Part shown: positions 17,456 through 28,093 of the stretch, one piece after another
How the letters are laid out: the number at the start of each line of letters is the position of its first letter
How positions within the stretch are numbered: the stretch's first letter is position 1
Assembly: GCF_000807855.2 (NCBI RefSeq)
Contig: NZ_JRYR02000001.1
Span: 4,012,489-4,076,488 of the forward strand
Source: Flammeovirga pacifica
GTDB taxonomy: Bacteria > Bacteroidota > Bacteroidia > Cytophagales > Flammeovirgaceae
Direction: 5' to 3'
DNA length: 64,000 bases
Notes under the pieces: generated by a model
Database searches by the model: none
Seen by the model: only the letters and a program-made list of their open reading frames with translations
What the model was told of the DNA's origin: nothing
Program-made: the position numbers and the translations under genes

Positions 17456-17485
17456 ATATACATTTTAGGGAAAGTGTATAAAAAT
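17456..17485 (+). terminator. Weak terminator-like hairpin after parA-like gene
   Basis: TATACATTT/AAGTGTATA pairs imperfectly and is followed by AAAAATT rather than a T-run, so read-through into the receptor gene is possible. Confidence 0.25.
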
Positions 17486-17745
17486 TCGAAGCATAACGAA
17501 TTGTAAGGTAATATTGTTTAAAAATAATCGTAAATTATTTAAACATAGAAATTAAGCGATTTATTGAGTCACTTAAGTTCTGCTATTTTGATTATTTATT
17601 TTACTTAAATCTGGTGAATCAAATAATAATCAAACACTTAAATTAAAGTTTAACTATTGTATTTAATTCTGTAACGGATCACTAAATAATTACCCATTAT
17701 ACGATCCTGTAATGTTACATCGAAATACCCAATAACTATCAAATC

Positions 17746-20700
17746 ATGGCACTTGGAGATAATATCAAGAAAGATCGTCTTTTAAGTAAAGACGATGCCT
17801 CTGCAGGTAATGGCCGTCCTAAGAAATTTTTTGAAGGAGCTGCAGAATTACAAAAAGAGCTGAGTCAGCTTAAAGCAAAATTAAAAGCGTTTGATAAAAC
17901 CGCATTATTAGCAGAAACATCCGTAGATGGAATAATTGTTTCTTGTAATAATCAGTTTGCATCAACTTTTGGTTACAGTTCTAAGGAGCTACTTAATGAG
18001 CCTTTAGCAAAAATACTGTCGCCAGAGACTCCTCAAAACTTTGCAGAAAGTGTTCTTTCTATCGTTGGTAAAGGTGAAACTTACAGCGGTACATTAAAGA
18101 ATATAACCAAAGAAGGAGAACCAGTTTGGTTAGAAGTAACGATCTCTCCAATTCTTGATGAAGATAAAAATATCCATAAATACATGATGTTAGGTATGGA
18201 TGTTTCTGAGGTGATGTCTAAAGAACAAGAGTTTTCTAATATCAAATCAGAATTAGATTCTAGAGTACATATTTTCAATACAGCAGCCTTAGTATCTGAA
18301 ACAGACTTGTACGGGACCATCACTTTTGCGAATGAAACTTTCGCAAAATTATCAGGGTTTACAGTAGAAGATTTAATTGGTAAACCTCACTCTATTGTTC
18401 GTCACCCTGCCAACCCAAAATCTTTATTTAAAGAATTATGGGATAAAGTTCAGAATGGTCAAATATTTCAAGGAACATATAGAAACTTATCAAAAGACGG
18501 TTCACATTATTGGGTACAGGCTACTATTGCTCCTGTGTTAGATAATGATGGGAAACCTGTAAAATATATCGGTGTACGTTTTGATGTAACAAAACAAATT
18601 GACCAAGAAAAAGAAATGCAAGCGGTTCAGGAAGTAATTTCTGAATCTACAGGTGTACTTACTTTAGATCTAGATGAGAATATTACTGAAGCGAATGAGC
18701 ATATATGTAAAATACTCGGATATTCTTCGACAGAAGATCTAATAGGAAAGGAACATGCTTCGTTAGTTCCAAATGAAGTAGACCACTTATCCATAGAAAA
18801 AGAAAGAAAAAAATCTCTTGGTCGAGGCGAATATTATAAGAACACCTTTAAAAGAATAGATGCAACAGGTCAGACAAAATGGTTAGAGGGTACTTACAAT
18901 GTGATTAAAGATCATGATGGTAATAACACCAAAATCATCGCTCACCTTCAAGATGTAACGGATAGACGTCTTGCCAATTCAGACAATCGTGGTAAAATTG
19001 CAGCAATTGATGAATCATATTTACGAGTTGAATTTGCTCTAGATAAAACTATTTTAGACTGTAACGATTTATTTGCTGAAGGAACTGGATACCCTAAAGA
19101 GAAACTGATCGGATCATCTCATAAGATGTTAGTAGATGACGAATATGCTAACTCTAAAGAGTACAAAGATTTTTGGGCGAAACTAGCTAGAGGAGAATCT
19201 GATAAAAATGTCTATAAACGTGTAGTAGCAGGAGGAAAAGAAGTATTCTTACAAGCTACTTACTCTCCAGTTAGAGATCATGACGGTAAGATTTATAAAG
19301 TAGTTAAAATTGCGGAGGATGTAACCGAAAGACGATTAGCAAACGCAGATAACAGAGGTAAAATTGCCGCGATCGATAATAGTTATATGCGAGTAGAGTT
19401 TGATCTAGATCGTCATATCCTAGATTGTAACGACTTATTTGCCGAAGGTATAGGATTTACTAAAGAGGAATTGATAGGGTTAGATCATATCAATCTTGTT
19501 AGTGAAGAATATGGAGAGTCTCAAGAATATGCAGATTTTTGGAATAAGTTACGCAAAGGTGAATTTGATAAAAATGGCTATAAGCGTAAAGTAGCCGGAG
19601 GAAAGGAAATTTGGCTGCAAGCTACTTATAACCCGTTACAAGATGCAGAAGGTAATATTTATAAAATTGTAAAAATTGCTGAGGATGTAACCGAAAGACG
19701 AATAGCCAACTCAGATAACAGAGGTAAGATTGCTGCGATCGATAATAGTTACATGCGAGTAGAGTTTGATCTAGATCGCCATATTCTAGATTGTAACGCT
19801 TTATTTGCCGAAGGTATAGGATTTACTAAAGAGGAATTGATAGGGTTAGATCATATCAATCTTGTTAGTGAAGAATATGGAGAGTCTCAAGAATATGCAG
19901 ATTTTTGGAATAAGTTACGCAAAGGTGAATTTGATAAAAATGGCTATAAGCGTAAAGTAGCCGGAGGAAAGGAAATTTGGCTGCAAGCTACTTATAACCC
20001 GTTACAAGATGCAGAAGGTAATATTTATAAAATTGTAAAAATTGCTGAGGATGTAACCGAAAGACGAATAGCCAACTCAGATAACAGAGGTAAGATTGCC
20101 GCGATCGATAATAGTTATATGCGAGTAGAGTTTGATCTAGATCGTCATATCCTAGATTGTAATGGTTTATTCGCAGAGGGTGTAGGATTTACTAAAGAGG
20201 AATTGATAGGGTTAGATCATATCAATCTTGTTAGTGAAGAATATGGAAAGTCTCAAGAATATGCAGATTTTTGGAATAAACTTAGAAGAGGTGATTTCGA
20301 TAAAAATGTCTATAAACGTGTAGTAGCCGGAGGAAAGGAAATTTGGCTGCAAGCTACTTATAACCCAATAAAAGATGCAGAGGGTAACGTTTATAAAGTG
20401 GTTAAAATCTGTGAGGATGTAACCGAAAGACGATTAGTTAACTCAGATAATAGAGGTAAGATTGCCGCAATTGATGTGAGTTACATGAGAGTTGAATTTG
20501 ATTTAAATCGTAATATCATTGAGTGCAACGAAATATTTGCCAATGCTGTTGGGTTCTCCAAAGATCAATTGACTGGAATGGATCATAAAGAATTAGTAGG
20601 AGAAAACTACGGAAATTCACAAGAGTATGAAAACTTCTGGAATCAATTAAGGAGTGGTAAATTTGAAAAAGGTGTATTCAAACGTTTTGCAAATGGAGGA

Positions 20701-23700
20701 AAAGAAGTTTGGCTACAAGCCACTTATAACCCAATAAAAGATGCAGAAGGTAATATTTATAAAATTGTAAAAATTGCTGAGGATGTAACCGAAAGACGTC
20801 TTAGAAACTCAGAAAATCGAGCTAAAATAAATGCCATTAATGAGGTACAAGCGGTTGTAGAATTTGATTTATCAGGAAATATTCTTGATTGTAACAACAT
20901 ATTTTTAACAACAACGCAATACTCTAGAGATGAACTAATTGGTAATCATCACCGAATGTTGGTAGAAGAGAGTTACGCGAAGTCTGTAGAATATGATAGA
21001 CTTTGGGAGAAATTGGGCCAAGGTGTAAATGATGAAGGTGTTTATCGAAGAGTAAGAAAAGATGGATCGATAATCTGGTTACAGGCTACTTATAATCCAA
21101 TCTTTGATTTGAATGATCAAGTATTTAAGGTGACTAAATACGCTACTGATATTACCGATCAGGTAGAGACACAAAGAAGGGCGGATGCATTGAAAAACGA
21201 ATTAGAATCTAGAGTAAATGCCTTTAACTCTGCCGCTCTAATGTCGGAAACTGATTTACATGGTACGATTACATTTGCAAATGAAACGTTTGCTTCCCTT
21301 TCAGGATATACTGTACAAGAATTAATTGGTAAGCCACATAATATAGTACGACATCCGTCGACACCTAAAGAAGTTTTCAAAGACCTTTGGGAAACTATTC
21401 AGTCAGGTAGAGTATTTAAGGTACAATACCGAAACAAAACTAAAAATGGTGGTTACTATTGGGTTGATGCAACGATTGCACCAGTACTCGATATTGATGG
21501 TAAACCAATCAAATTCATTGGTATCCGTTTCGATATTACTGAACAAATGGATTCCAAAGTAGAGAAAGATGGTGTAGATGATGCAATTTCTAAATCATCA
21601 GGTGTATTGGAACTTACTATGGATGGAGATGTGATGTCTGCAAATGACACGATCTTAGAAAACTTAGAATATAACGAAGGAGAGTTATTAGGAATTCCTC
21701 ACGATACTCTAGTCCCTGTAGACCAAGATTCAGTTTTAAAGAATAAAGAACTTTGGGGTAAACTTCAAAAAGGTCAATATGTAGTAGATTCCTTTAAACG
21801 TATATCAAAAGAAGGAAAAGAAATATGGCTTGAAGGTTCATATAACCCAATTCAAGATTATGATGGAAATTACGTGAAGATTGTTGCTTACTTGCAAGAC
21901 ATTACTCAACGTAGAATTCAAAACGCAGATAACAGAGGTAAAATTGCAGCGATTGATGCATCCTACATGCGTGTTGAGTTTGACTTGATGGGTAACATAA
22001 TGGACTGTAATGATATCTTCAGTAAAAATACAGAATACAGTAAAGATGAGCTCATAGGTTCACATCACAGTATGTTTGTTGATAAAGCCTATGGCGATTC
22101 TCAAGAATATAAACTCTTCTGGGAGAAATTAGGAAGAGGAGAATTTGATAGAAATGTATATAAGAGATTTACCAAAACAGGTAAAGAAGTCTTCTTACAA
22201 GCCACATATAACCCAGTAAGAGACCATGATGGTAATTTCTATAAAGTAGTAAAAATTGCAGAGGATGTTACTCAAAGAAGATTAGTTAACGCAGAAAATA
22301 GAGGTAAAATTAATGCCATTCTTAAAGCACAAGGTGTAGTAGAATTCGATATGAATGGTAACATCATTGACGCGAATGACAACTTCTTAAGTTTAACGGG
22401 ATATACATTAGAAGAAGTACAAGGTAAGCACCATAGAATGTTTGTGAGTTCAGAAGAAACCAATAGCTTCGAGTACAAACAGTTCTGGGAAAAACTTCGA
22501 AATGGAGAATTTGATGGTGGTGAATATCGCCGTATCAATAAATCTGGGGATGAATTATGGCTCCAAGCCACTTATAACCCAATTCAAGATGATGACGGTA
22601 ACATCTTTAAAGTAGTAAAATATGCTTCAGATATTACCGAGTTTAAATCAGCCTACATTGCACTATCCGAATTCTTGGATGAGTTAGCCAAAGGTAATTT
22701 CGATGCGAAGATAGATATTGGTAACATTAATATGGACTCTGATATTGGTAGAATGATTGATAACAACAGATCATTAAGAGATAACCTGAAAAAGTTCATT
22801 AACGAAATTAACCGAGTAGTACATATAGCCGGTAACCAAGGTAGATTGGATGAACGACTGGAAATTGCTGGTGCACAAGGTGCATGGCATGAATTAACCG
22901 AAGCCTTTAACGACTTATTAAGCTCTATATCTGAACCAATTTTAGAATTCCAGTCCTTAACAAAAAGTCTATCGAAAGGGGATCTTTCTCAACGTTTCGT
23001 AGGTAAATCTGCCGGTGATATTAAACAAATGGCTGATGGTCTAAACGAAGCCTTGGACAACCTACAAACCCTATTATTAGATATTGAAGGAATGTCCAAT
23101 ACAGTAGCCGGTTCTTCAGGAATTATGAAGGACAAGTTCAGTATCATGGATAAATCAACAACAACGGTGGTAGATGCGATTCAAGGTATCAATGCAGGTA
23201 TGTTAGAACAGGTATCTAGAACGGATGAATCTTCAAACCTTGTAGAACAGATTTTGAAAGCGGCAGATGATACAGGTAATAAAGCCCATGTCATTAACCG
23301 ATCAGCTGAAGCAGGTATGGAATCTTGTCAGAACGGTATGCAAATCGTGAAGCACTTGGTTGATAACATGAATGCGATAGAAAACTCGGCAGGGTCTACA
23401 TCGAATTCGATTGAAGTCTTAGCCAAACGATCAGAAGAAATCTCCAGAGCACTTACAGTAATTACTGACATTGCCTCACAAACCAACTTGCTAGCCTTAA
23501 ACGCAGCAATTGAGGCCGCAAGAGCGGGTGAAGCAGGTAGAGGGTTCGCGGTAGTAGCCGAAGAGATTAGAAAACTAGCAGAGGATTCAAGACAATCTGC
23601 AGGTGGTATCGAGAAAGTAATTCAAGATGTACAAAAAGATGTTGGGTTAGCAACGAAAGCCATCGACAAAATGGAAGAAGCAGTAAAAGTCGGAAACGGT

Positions 23701-24000
23701 GCAACGAAAGACGCTTCGGAAGTATTTAAAACAATTCTTGATTCATCTGAAGAAACACTTAATCTATCGAAAGATGTATTGGAAGCGACAGACACTCAGA
23801 AATCATCAATTGATTCAGTCGTACAAAACATCGATAAGATTGTGGTAGTATCAGAAGACACTGCAGCTGGAACCAAAAACGTGGCGGGTGTTGCCGATGG
23901 CATGTCGGAATCAGTAAAAGAAATGGGTAAAACTTCAGAACAATTGAATGAAGTGGCAGCTCAACTGAAATCTGGTGTAAGTAAATTCAAATTGAAATAA
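17746..24000 (+). CDS. Giant soluble chemoreceptor (methyl-accepting chemotaxis protein) with about 13 PAS domains
   Basis: The 2084-residue protein has no membrane segment, so it should be cytoplasmic. Thirteen PAS domains follow a short coiled coil: one to three at about 48-405, a 122-residue repeat series at 414-1145, two more types at about 1150-1385, and two repeat-type copies at about 1390-1633. PAS2 (about 175-285) and PAS10 (about 1150-1265) carry the Aer signature GKPH(S/N)IVRHP and HYWV or YYWV, suggesting FAD binding. Two HAMP-like segments (about 1637-1790) and an MCP signalling hairpin follow, the latter with [21 protein letters not shown] near 1905. There is no C-terminal CheR-tethering pentapeptide. 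Its position just before cheW/cheY/cheA/cheC marks it as their receptor, probably for redox or energy state. Confidence 0.95.
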   Translation: MALGDNIKKDRLLSKDDASAGNGRPKKFFEGAAELQKELSQLKAKLKAFDKTALLAETSVDGIIVSCNNQFASTFGYSSKELLNEPLAKILSPETPQNFAESVLSIVGKGETYSGTLKNITKEGEPVWLEVTISPILDEDKNIHKYMMLGMDVSEVMSKEQEFSNIKSELDSRVHIFNTAALVSETDLYGTITFANETFAKLSGFTVEDLIGKPHSIVRHPANPKSLFKELWDKVQNGQIFQGTYRNLSKDGSHYWVQATIAPVLDNDGKPVKYIGVRFDVTKQIDQEKEMQAVQEVISESTGVLTLDLDENITEANEHICKILGYSSTEDLIGKEHASLVPNEVDHLSIEKERKKSLGRGEYYKNTFKRIDATGQTKWLEGTYNVIKDHDGNNTKIIAHLQDVTDRRLANSDNRGKIAAIDESYLRVEFALDKTILDCNDLFAEGTGYPKEKLIGSSHKMLVDDEYANSKEYKDFWAKLARGESDKNVYKRVVAGGKEVFLQATYSPVRDHDGKIYKVVKIAEDVTERRLANADNRGKIAAIDNSYMRVEFDLDRHILDCNDLFAEGIGFTKEELIGLDHINLVSEEYGESQEYADFWNKLRKGEFDKNGYKRKVAGGKEIWLQATYNPLQDAEGNIYKIVKIAEDVTERRIANSDNRGKIAAIDNSYMRVEFDLDRHILDCNALFAEGIGFTKEELIGLDHINLVSEEYGESQEYADFWNKLRKGEFDKNGYKRKVAGGKEIWLQATYNPLQDAEGNIYKIVKIAEDVTERRIANSDNRGKIAAIDNSYMRVEFDLDRHILDCNGLFAEGVGFTKEELIGLDHINLVSEEYGKSQEYADFWNKLRRGDFDKNVYKRVVAGGKEIWLQATYNPIKDAEGNVYKVVKICEDVTERRLVNSDNRGKIAAIDVSYMRVEFDLNRNIIECNEIFANAVGFSKDQLTGMDHKELVGENYGNSQEYENFWNQLRSGKFEKGVFKRFANGGKEVWLQATYNPIKDAEGNIYKIVKIAEDVTERRLRNSENRAKINAINEVQAVVEFDLSGNILDCNNIFLTTTQYSRDELIGNHHRMLVEESYAKSVEYDRLWEKLGQGVNDEGVYRRVRKDGSIIWLQATYNPIFDLNDQVFKVTKYATDITDQVETQRRADALKNELESRVNAFNSAALMSETDLHGTITFANETFASLSGYTVQELIGKPHNIVRHPSTPKEVFKDLWETIQSGRVFKVQYRNKTKNGGYYWVDATIAPVLDIDGKPIKFIGIRFDITEQMDSKVEKDGVDDAISKSSGVLELTMDGDVMSANDTILENLEYNEGELLGIPHDTLVPVDQDSVLKNKELWGKLQKGQYVVDSFKRISKEGKEIWLEGSYNPIQDYDGNYVKIVAYLQDITQRRIQNADNRGKIAAIDASYMRVEFDLMGNIMDCNDIFSKNTEYSKDELIGSHHSMFVDKAYGDSQEYKLFWEKLGRGEFDRNVYKRFTKTGKEVFLQATYNPVRDHDGNFYKVVKIAEDVTQRRLVNAENRGKINAILKAQGVVEFDMNGNIIDANDNFLSLTGYTLEEVQGKHHRMFVSSEETNSFEYKQFWEKLRNGEFDGGEYRRINKSGDELWLQATYNPIQDDDGNIFKVVKYASDITEFKSAYIALSEFLDELAKGNFDAKIDIGNINMDSDIGRMIDNNRSLRDNLKKFINEINRVVHIAGNQGRLDERLEIAGAQGAWHELTEAFNDLLSSISEPILEFQSLTKSLSKGDLSQRFVGKSAGDIKQMADGLNEALDNLQTLLLDIEGMSNTVAGSSGIMKDKFSIMDKSTTTVVDAIQGINAGMLEQVSRTDESSNLVEQILKAADDTGNKAHVINRSAEAGMESCQNGMQIVKHLVDNMNAIENSAGSTSNSIEVLAKRSEEISRALTVITDIASQTNLLALNAAIEAARAGEAGRGFAVVAEEIRKLAEDSRQSAGGIEKVIQDVQKDVGLATKAIDKMEEAVKVGNGATKDASEVFKTILDSSEETLNLSKDVLEATDTQKSSIDSVVQNIDKIVVVSEDTAAGTKNVAGVADGMSESVKEMGKTSEQLNEVAAQLKSGVSKFKLK
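18985..20814 (+). repeat. Tandem 366-bp repeats encoding PAS domains 4-8
   Basis: Five units of exactly 366 bp (122 codons) start at 18985, 19351, 19717, 20083 and 20449; a more diverged sixth follows at 20815. Units at 19351 and 19717 are nearly identical at DNA level: they differ in the first 85 or so bases and then appear identical for about 300 bases. The unit at 20083 shares its first half. This points to recent intragenic duplication or gene conversion. Confidence 0.9.
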
Positions 24001-24010
24001 TTGTTGCCTT

Positions 24011-24049
24011 AGAAAAGTTGGTGATCATTTATTTATCACCAACTTTTCT
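24011..24049 (+). terminator. Perfect hairpin between receptor gene and cheW, possible attenuator
   Basis: AGAAAAGTTGGTGAT pairs with ATCACCAACTTTTCT, a perfect 15-bp stem with a 9-base loop. There is no T-run beyond the stem, so partial termination or 3'-end stabilisation of the receptor message is more likely than full termination. Confidence 0.5.
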
Positions 24050-24077
24050 GGTAACTGTTAAATAAGAAGCAACTATT

Positions 24078-24632
24078 ATGAATCTTGAAGAACCAAACGA
24101 AGTTTCCTCATCTAGGGTAGATGAGAATAAAATGGCTTCTCCTGTGGATATGAATCGAACCGAGGCAGACGATCAGGAAAAGAAAAGTAATATCATTGTT
24201 TTTAGGTTAGGCGAGGAAGAATATGGTTTGAGGATTGATCAAATTAAAGAAGTGGTGATCACTCCAAGAATAACTAAAGTACCATTAACGCCATCTTATG
24301 TAAAAGGGGTGGCTAACATTAGAGGTAATATCCTTGCAATCATTGATCTTGAAGATAAATTCGCACTCAACAACACAATAAGTGAGACAAGCGGCTACAC
24401 TTTAGTAGTGGAAAGTCATGAATACAATATGGCGATTCTCGTAAAAGATGTACCCAATACTTTGTCTGTTGCAGATACAGATATTGATTATTCTCCCTCT
24501 GTCGTTGCTGATATGCAAGGTGAACAAGATTACATTAATGGAATTATCAAAATAAATGATCGTTTGATAATATTAATCGACATCTTCAAAATCATTACAA
24601 AAGAAGATCTTAAGCCTGTTCTCGGCGCTTAA
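24078..24632 (+). CDS. cheW: CheW chemotaxis adaptor
   Basis: The 184-residue protein has a poorly conserved charged N-terminal extension of about 40 residues, then a full CheW SH3-like double barrel: FRLGEEEYGLRIDQIKEVV, ITKVPLTPSYVKGVANIRG and ILAIIDLEDKF, the last two forming the receptor/CheA contact surface. It couples the receptor to CheA in the signalling array. The gene sits between the receptor and cheY genes, in the order mcp-cheW-cheY-cheA-cheC, and is separated from the receptor gene by a hairpin that could lower its expression or set the ratio of components. Confidence 0.94.
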   Translation: MNLEEPNEVSSSRVDENKMASPVDMNRTEADDQEKKSNIIVFRLGEEEYGLRIDQIKEVVITPRITKVPLTPSYVKGVANIRGNILAIIDLEDKFALNNTISETSGYTLVVESHEYNMAILVKDVPNTLSVADTDIDYSPSVVADMQGEQDYINGIIKINDRLIILIDIFKIITKEDLKPVLGA

Positions 24633-24665
24633 TGAATATCATGTAAATGATAAAATAATAACATC

Positions 24666-25025
24666 ATGGCAAAAAAAGTATTAATTGTAGACGATTCTTT
24701 ATATATGCGTTCCATTATTAAAGACGCATTAGAAACAGCTGGTTATGAAATTATCGGTCAAGCTTCTAATGGTGTAGAAGCAATCGATTTAGCATTAGAT
24801 ACAGAACCAGATCTAATTACTTTAGATAATATTCTTCCAGACATGTTAGGTCTAGATATTCTTAAGACATTAAAAGAAGAAGAATTAGAGTCAAAAATTA
24901 TAATGATCAGCGCTGTTGGTCAGCAATCAGTAGTAGACGAAGGGATGAACCTTGGTTTAGATAGTTATTTAGTAAAGCCGTTCACTCCAGAACAACTTAC
25001 AGATGCTATCAATCAAATAATGTAA
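24666..25025 (+). CDS. cheY: CheY-type response regulator
   Basis: The 119-residue receiver has acidic residues Asp9 and Asp10, phosphoacceptor Asp54 in TLDNILPDMLG, a Ser switch in MISAVG and Lys in YLVKPF. It has no output domain, so it should diffuse to an effector after phosphorylation by the adjacent CheA. No flagellar gene is in the window. In a gliding bacterium the target may be the gliding or type IX machinery rather than a flagellar switch, but nothing in the sequence shows this. The gene lies 33 bases after cheW and 24 before cheA. Confidence 0.93.
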   Translation: MAKKVLIVDDSLYMRSIIKDALETAGYEIIGQASNGVEAIDLALDTEPDLITLDNILPDMLGLDILKTLKEEELESKIIMISAVGQQSVVDEGMNLGLDSYLVKPFTPEQLTDAINQIM

Positions 25026-25049
25026 AAGCAAGATTTAGACAGGGAAGGG

Positions 25050-26852
25050 ATGAACCAAGAAGAACTTAAACAGATATTTTTAGCAGAGGCAGAAGCCAGT
25101 TTCGAAGAATTGAATAGGCTTTTCACTCAACTAGAAAAAAACACTACTGATAGAGAAGCTACAGAGGCTATCTTTAGAATTATCCATACGCTAAAAGGAA
25201 ATGCAGCGGCTATGGGATTTGAAGATATCGCTTCTATAGGACACTTATTAGAAGATATCTTTAGTGAGATCCGTAAAGGAAAAATAGTTCTTACTTCTAT
25301 GGTATTTAATGATCTTTTTAAAGCTATTGATAAGCTTGGAGAGATGATTGATGGTATCAAAGTAAATAAAAAGACACCCTACAAAGGTCTTAGAGCTAAG
25401 CTTAAAGTAATTCTTAGAAATTTAAAAGGCGATATAGAATTTGAAGCAACTCAAGGTGGAGAGTCTTCGGAGGAAAAAGATCAAGCATTGGATTCAATTT
25501 TGGCTTCTAAAGTAGAATTGCAAGAAGAAAAAGTAGAGGCTAATGCTTACAATGAACAACCTGTACCTATTGGAGTACCTTTAGCAGATGAATTTGAGGA
25601 GGAGACTGATGAGGAGAAAAAAGCGAAGATTACTTTTTCAGATTTTGTACAAGTTCCAGTAAGTAAATTAGATACCTTATTAAATTTAGTAGGGGAACTT
25701 GCTATAGAAAAAGATAGGATTATTGCTCAAGGAGCTAGTTTTGGTACTACAAACGAGTATACAAGATTATATAGAATAACATCTGATTTACAATACTCTG
25801 TAATGGGAGTAAGGCTTGTTCAAATAGGAGCTTTATTTCATAAATTTCATAGAATTGTTAGAGATGTAGCAACACTCGAAGGTAAAAAAGTAAACCTAAA
25901 ACTTGAAGGGACTGAAATTGAAATTGATAGAAATGTACTTCAAATCATTTCAGATTCCATGATTCACTTAGTAAGAAATGCTGTTAGTCATGGAATAGAA
26001 GGTCCTGAAGAAAGAAAGAAAAAAGGTAAGAAACCAGAAGGAAATATCCTTTTAAGAGCATCGTCTGATAAAGAATATGTCATTATCGAGGTAATTGATG
26101 ATGGCAATGGCGTTGATGCTAAAAAAATCAGAAAAAAAGTCCTAGAAAAAAACTTAGCTACACCAGAAACATTATCCGCTTTGTCTGATGATGATGTAGT
26201 CAAGTTTATTTTTGAACCTGGCTTCTCTTCTGTCGAAAATGTCACTTCAGTAAGTGGTAGAGGTGTAGGTATGGATGTTGTCAAAAGAGCAGTGGATGCA
26301 GTAGGTGGCAAGATCAATACGAAAACAATTCTTGGTCAAGGAACTACTTTCAGCTTGAGCCTTCCAAGTTCTATGGCGGTAAAATCTGCTTTACTTTTTG
26401 TAGTTAATGATGTAGAATATGCTATTCCTTTATCTTTTACAGAAGCTGTAATTTCTGTAAAAAAATCAGCGATTCATAAAGTAGGAAATGGATTGGTCAC
26501 CTCACATTTAGAAGAGACCATATCAGTGATGTTTTTAAAAGACATTTTTGAATGTGCTAATAATGATGAATTATTAGAGCCTCATTTACTGCATAAATCA
26601 TTTGATAAAATTAATACAGATGATTCTAAAATTAATATTGTTGTAGTTTCTGTTGATAATAGAATGATAGGTTTTGTAGTCGATAGACTTCTTCAACAAA
26701 AAGAAATAATTGAAAAACCACTTGGAAAACCCGTTGAAAATGCGAGATTTATAAGTGGAGCAACTATATTAGGTAATGGTAATGTATGCTTAGTATTAGA
26801 TGCTAACGATATCTCAGAGTTTTTATTTAAACCAACATTTGCCACAGTATAA
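25050..26852 (+). CDS. cheA: CheA histidine kinase (short form without evident P2 domain)
   Basis: The 600-residue protein has domain P1 (HPt) at 1-110 with phospho-His46 in IIHTLKGNAAAMGF, then a variable acidic linker of about 130-200. The P3 dimerisation helices are at about 200-260 (SKLDTLLNLVGELAIEKDRI). The P4 HATPase is at about 265-440, with N-box HLVRNAVSHGIE, DDGNGVDAKKI and GRGVGMDVVKRAV. The P5 CheW-like domain covers about 445-600. I see no recognisable P2 CheY-binding domain between P1 and P3, only the linker. It phosphorylates CheY under receptor control. Confidence 0.95.
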   Translation: MNQEELKQIFLAEAEASFEELNRLFTQLEKNTTDREATEAIFRIIHTLKGNAAAMGFEDIASIGHLLEDIFSEIRKGKIVLTSMVFNDLFKAIDKLGEMIDGIKVNKKTPYKGLRAKLKVILRNLKGDIEFEATQGGESSEEKDQALDSILASKVELQEEKVEANAYNEQPVPIGVPLADEFEEETDEEKKAKITFSDFVQVPVSKLDTLLNLVGELAIEKDRIIAQGASFGTTNEYTRLYRITSDLQYSVMGVRLVQIGALFHKFHRIVRDVATLEGKKVNLKLEGTEIEIDRNVLQIISDSMIHLVRNAVSHGIEGPEERKKKGKKPEGNILLRASSDKEYVIIEVIDDGNGVDAKKIRKKVLEKNLATPETLSALSDDDVVKFIFEPGFSSVENVTSVSGRGVGMDVVKRAVDAVGGKINTKTILGQGTTFSLSLPSSMAVKSALLFVVNDVEYAIPLSFTEAVISVKKSAIHKVGNGLVTSHLEETISVMFLKDIFECANNDELLEPHLLHKSFDKINTDDSKINIVVVSVDNRMIGFVVDRLLQQKEIIEKPLGKPVENARFISGATILGNGNVCLVLDANDISEFLFKPTFATV

Positions 26853-26868
26853 AGATTAAACGATTGTC

Positions 26869-27543
26869 ATGATCCAATCCCAATTTTCAGTAGAGCAAAC
26901 ATATCTTATAAACGATATTACAAACATTGCTCTAGGTAATGTAGCACAATCATTATCTACCGTTTTGAAAGATGAAATCTTGGTTAGGAATGTTCAAGAA
27001 GTGAAAACTTTAAAAAGTAATCAACTCCTAAGAAGTGATTATAAAGGGAACATTTATGTGCTAACAACAGATATAATAGGGGACATGAAAGCCCATACTA
27101 TGTTACTTATTCATTCTGATGATGAACAAGGAATAATAGAGAAGATTCTACCTAGATCAGAATGGGGTAAAAAAGAAATGAGAGAAGCAATGTTGATGGA
27201 ATTAGATAACATTCTTATTGCATCTTTTGTGACCAAACTAGCTAACCTATTCAATAATACAATCTACGGGCATGTTCCGGGTATTCAAGAAATGACTCAA
27301 GATGAATTTGATAAGCATATAAAATCAAAAGAATCTGAAATTAATGCCTCTTATGCTTTAAGAGCCGAACTAGGAGCCTTCCAATCTAGAGTAAATTTAG
27401 ACCTTGTTTGTATTTTTGATGAAACACTACCTCCTGCAGTAAATAATTTTGATATGGAGAAAGCTTTTGTAGGACATCAAGAAGAAAACCAGCAGAAAGG
27501 AGGAGAAGATAAAAAAGGATTTTTTAAAAATATTTTTGGTTAA
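26869..27543 (+). CDS. cheC: CheC/CheX-family CheY-phosphatase-like protein
   Basis: The 224-residue protein has the internally repeated CheC layout. The second site MLMELDNILIASF keeps the catalytic E-x-x-N pair and the later proline (GHVPGI). The first site, LINDITNIALGN, has Asp in place of the usual Glu. A charged tail of about 25 residues ends the protein (KKGFFKNIFG). CheC-type enzymes dephosphorylate CheY-P, so it probably resets the signal made by CheA and CheY just upstream. No cheD, cheR or cheB is in the window. It is convergent with ogt, with nine bases between stops. Confidence 0.8.
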   Translation: MIQSQFSVEQTYLINDITNIALGNVAQSLSTVLKDEILVRNVQEVKTLKSNQLLRSDYKGNIYVLTTDIIGDMKAHTMLLIHSDDEQGIIEKILPRSEWGKKEMREAMLMELDNILIASFVTKLANLFNNTIYGHVPGIQEMTQDEFDKHIKSKESEINASYALRAELGAFQSRVNLDLVCIFDETLPPAVNNFDMEKAFVGHQEENQQKGGEDKKGFFKNIFG

Positions 27544-27552
27544 CTCCTTCCT

Positions 27553-28056
27553 CTAAAACATGCTCAACTGCTCATGACCATATTTAGTATGTCCTTCATG
27601 TTGAAGTAACCATTTCTTTCTACCTATTCCACCAGCATAACCAGTCAAAGATCCATCACTACCTATAACTCTATGGCAGGGAATAGCTAATGCAATAGGA
27701 TTTTGACCATTAGCAGCACCCACTGCACGTATAGCTTTAGGGTTACCAATTCTCTCAGAAATATCTAAGTAAGAAACGACGGTTCCATATTTGATTTTAC
27801 ACAGCTCATTCCATACTGTTTTTTGGAAAGGAGTACCGTCTAAATCTAAAGGGAATTCAAAGCCTAATTTACTCTCCCCGTTGAAATACTGATCAACCCA
27901 TTCAATGGCATCCATCGTATGAGGGTTGGGCAAATCATTCAACACTTCTTCATCTTCATTTAAAAAACGAATTTTGGACACCCCTTTGGAAGTCGCTTCT
28001 ACAACGATAAGTCCCAAAGGGGTTTCTATATAATCTCTAAATGTGGTAGTTTTCAT
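27553..28056 (-). CDS. ogt: Methylated-DNA-[protein]-cysteine S-methyltransferase
   Basis: The 167-residue DNA-repair suicide enzyme carries the active-site motif IPCHRVIGSDG with acceptor Cys127, preceded by the DNA-binding helix region PKAIRAVGAANGQNPIA. It removes O6-alkyl groups from guanine in one turnover. It lacks an AraC-type (Ada) domain, so it is the constitutive Ogt/MGMT type. It is the last gene of a minus-strand group rsmI-lnt-ogt, 37 bases after lnt. Confidence 0.95.
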   Translation of the reverse strand: MKTTTFRDYIETPLGLIVVEATSKGVSKIRFLNEDEEVLNDLPNPHTMDAIEWVDQYFNGESKLGFEFPLDLDGTPFQKTVWNELCKIKYGTVVSYLDISERIGNPKAIRAVGAANGQNPIALAIPCHRVIGSDGSLTGYAGGIGRKKWLLQHEGHTKYGHEQLSMF

Positions 28057-28093
28057 CGAATTCAGGTAAATAGAGTGATTGATCGATTCACAT

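Noticed and set aside
18985-20814. CRISPR-like or satellite repeat array
   Set aside because: The repeats are 366 bp, in frame and encode PAS domains, so they are protein-domain duplications.
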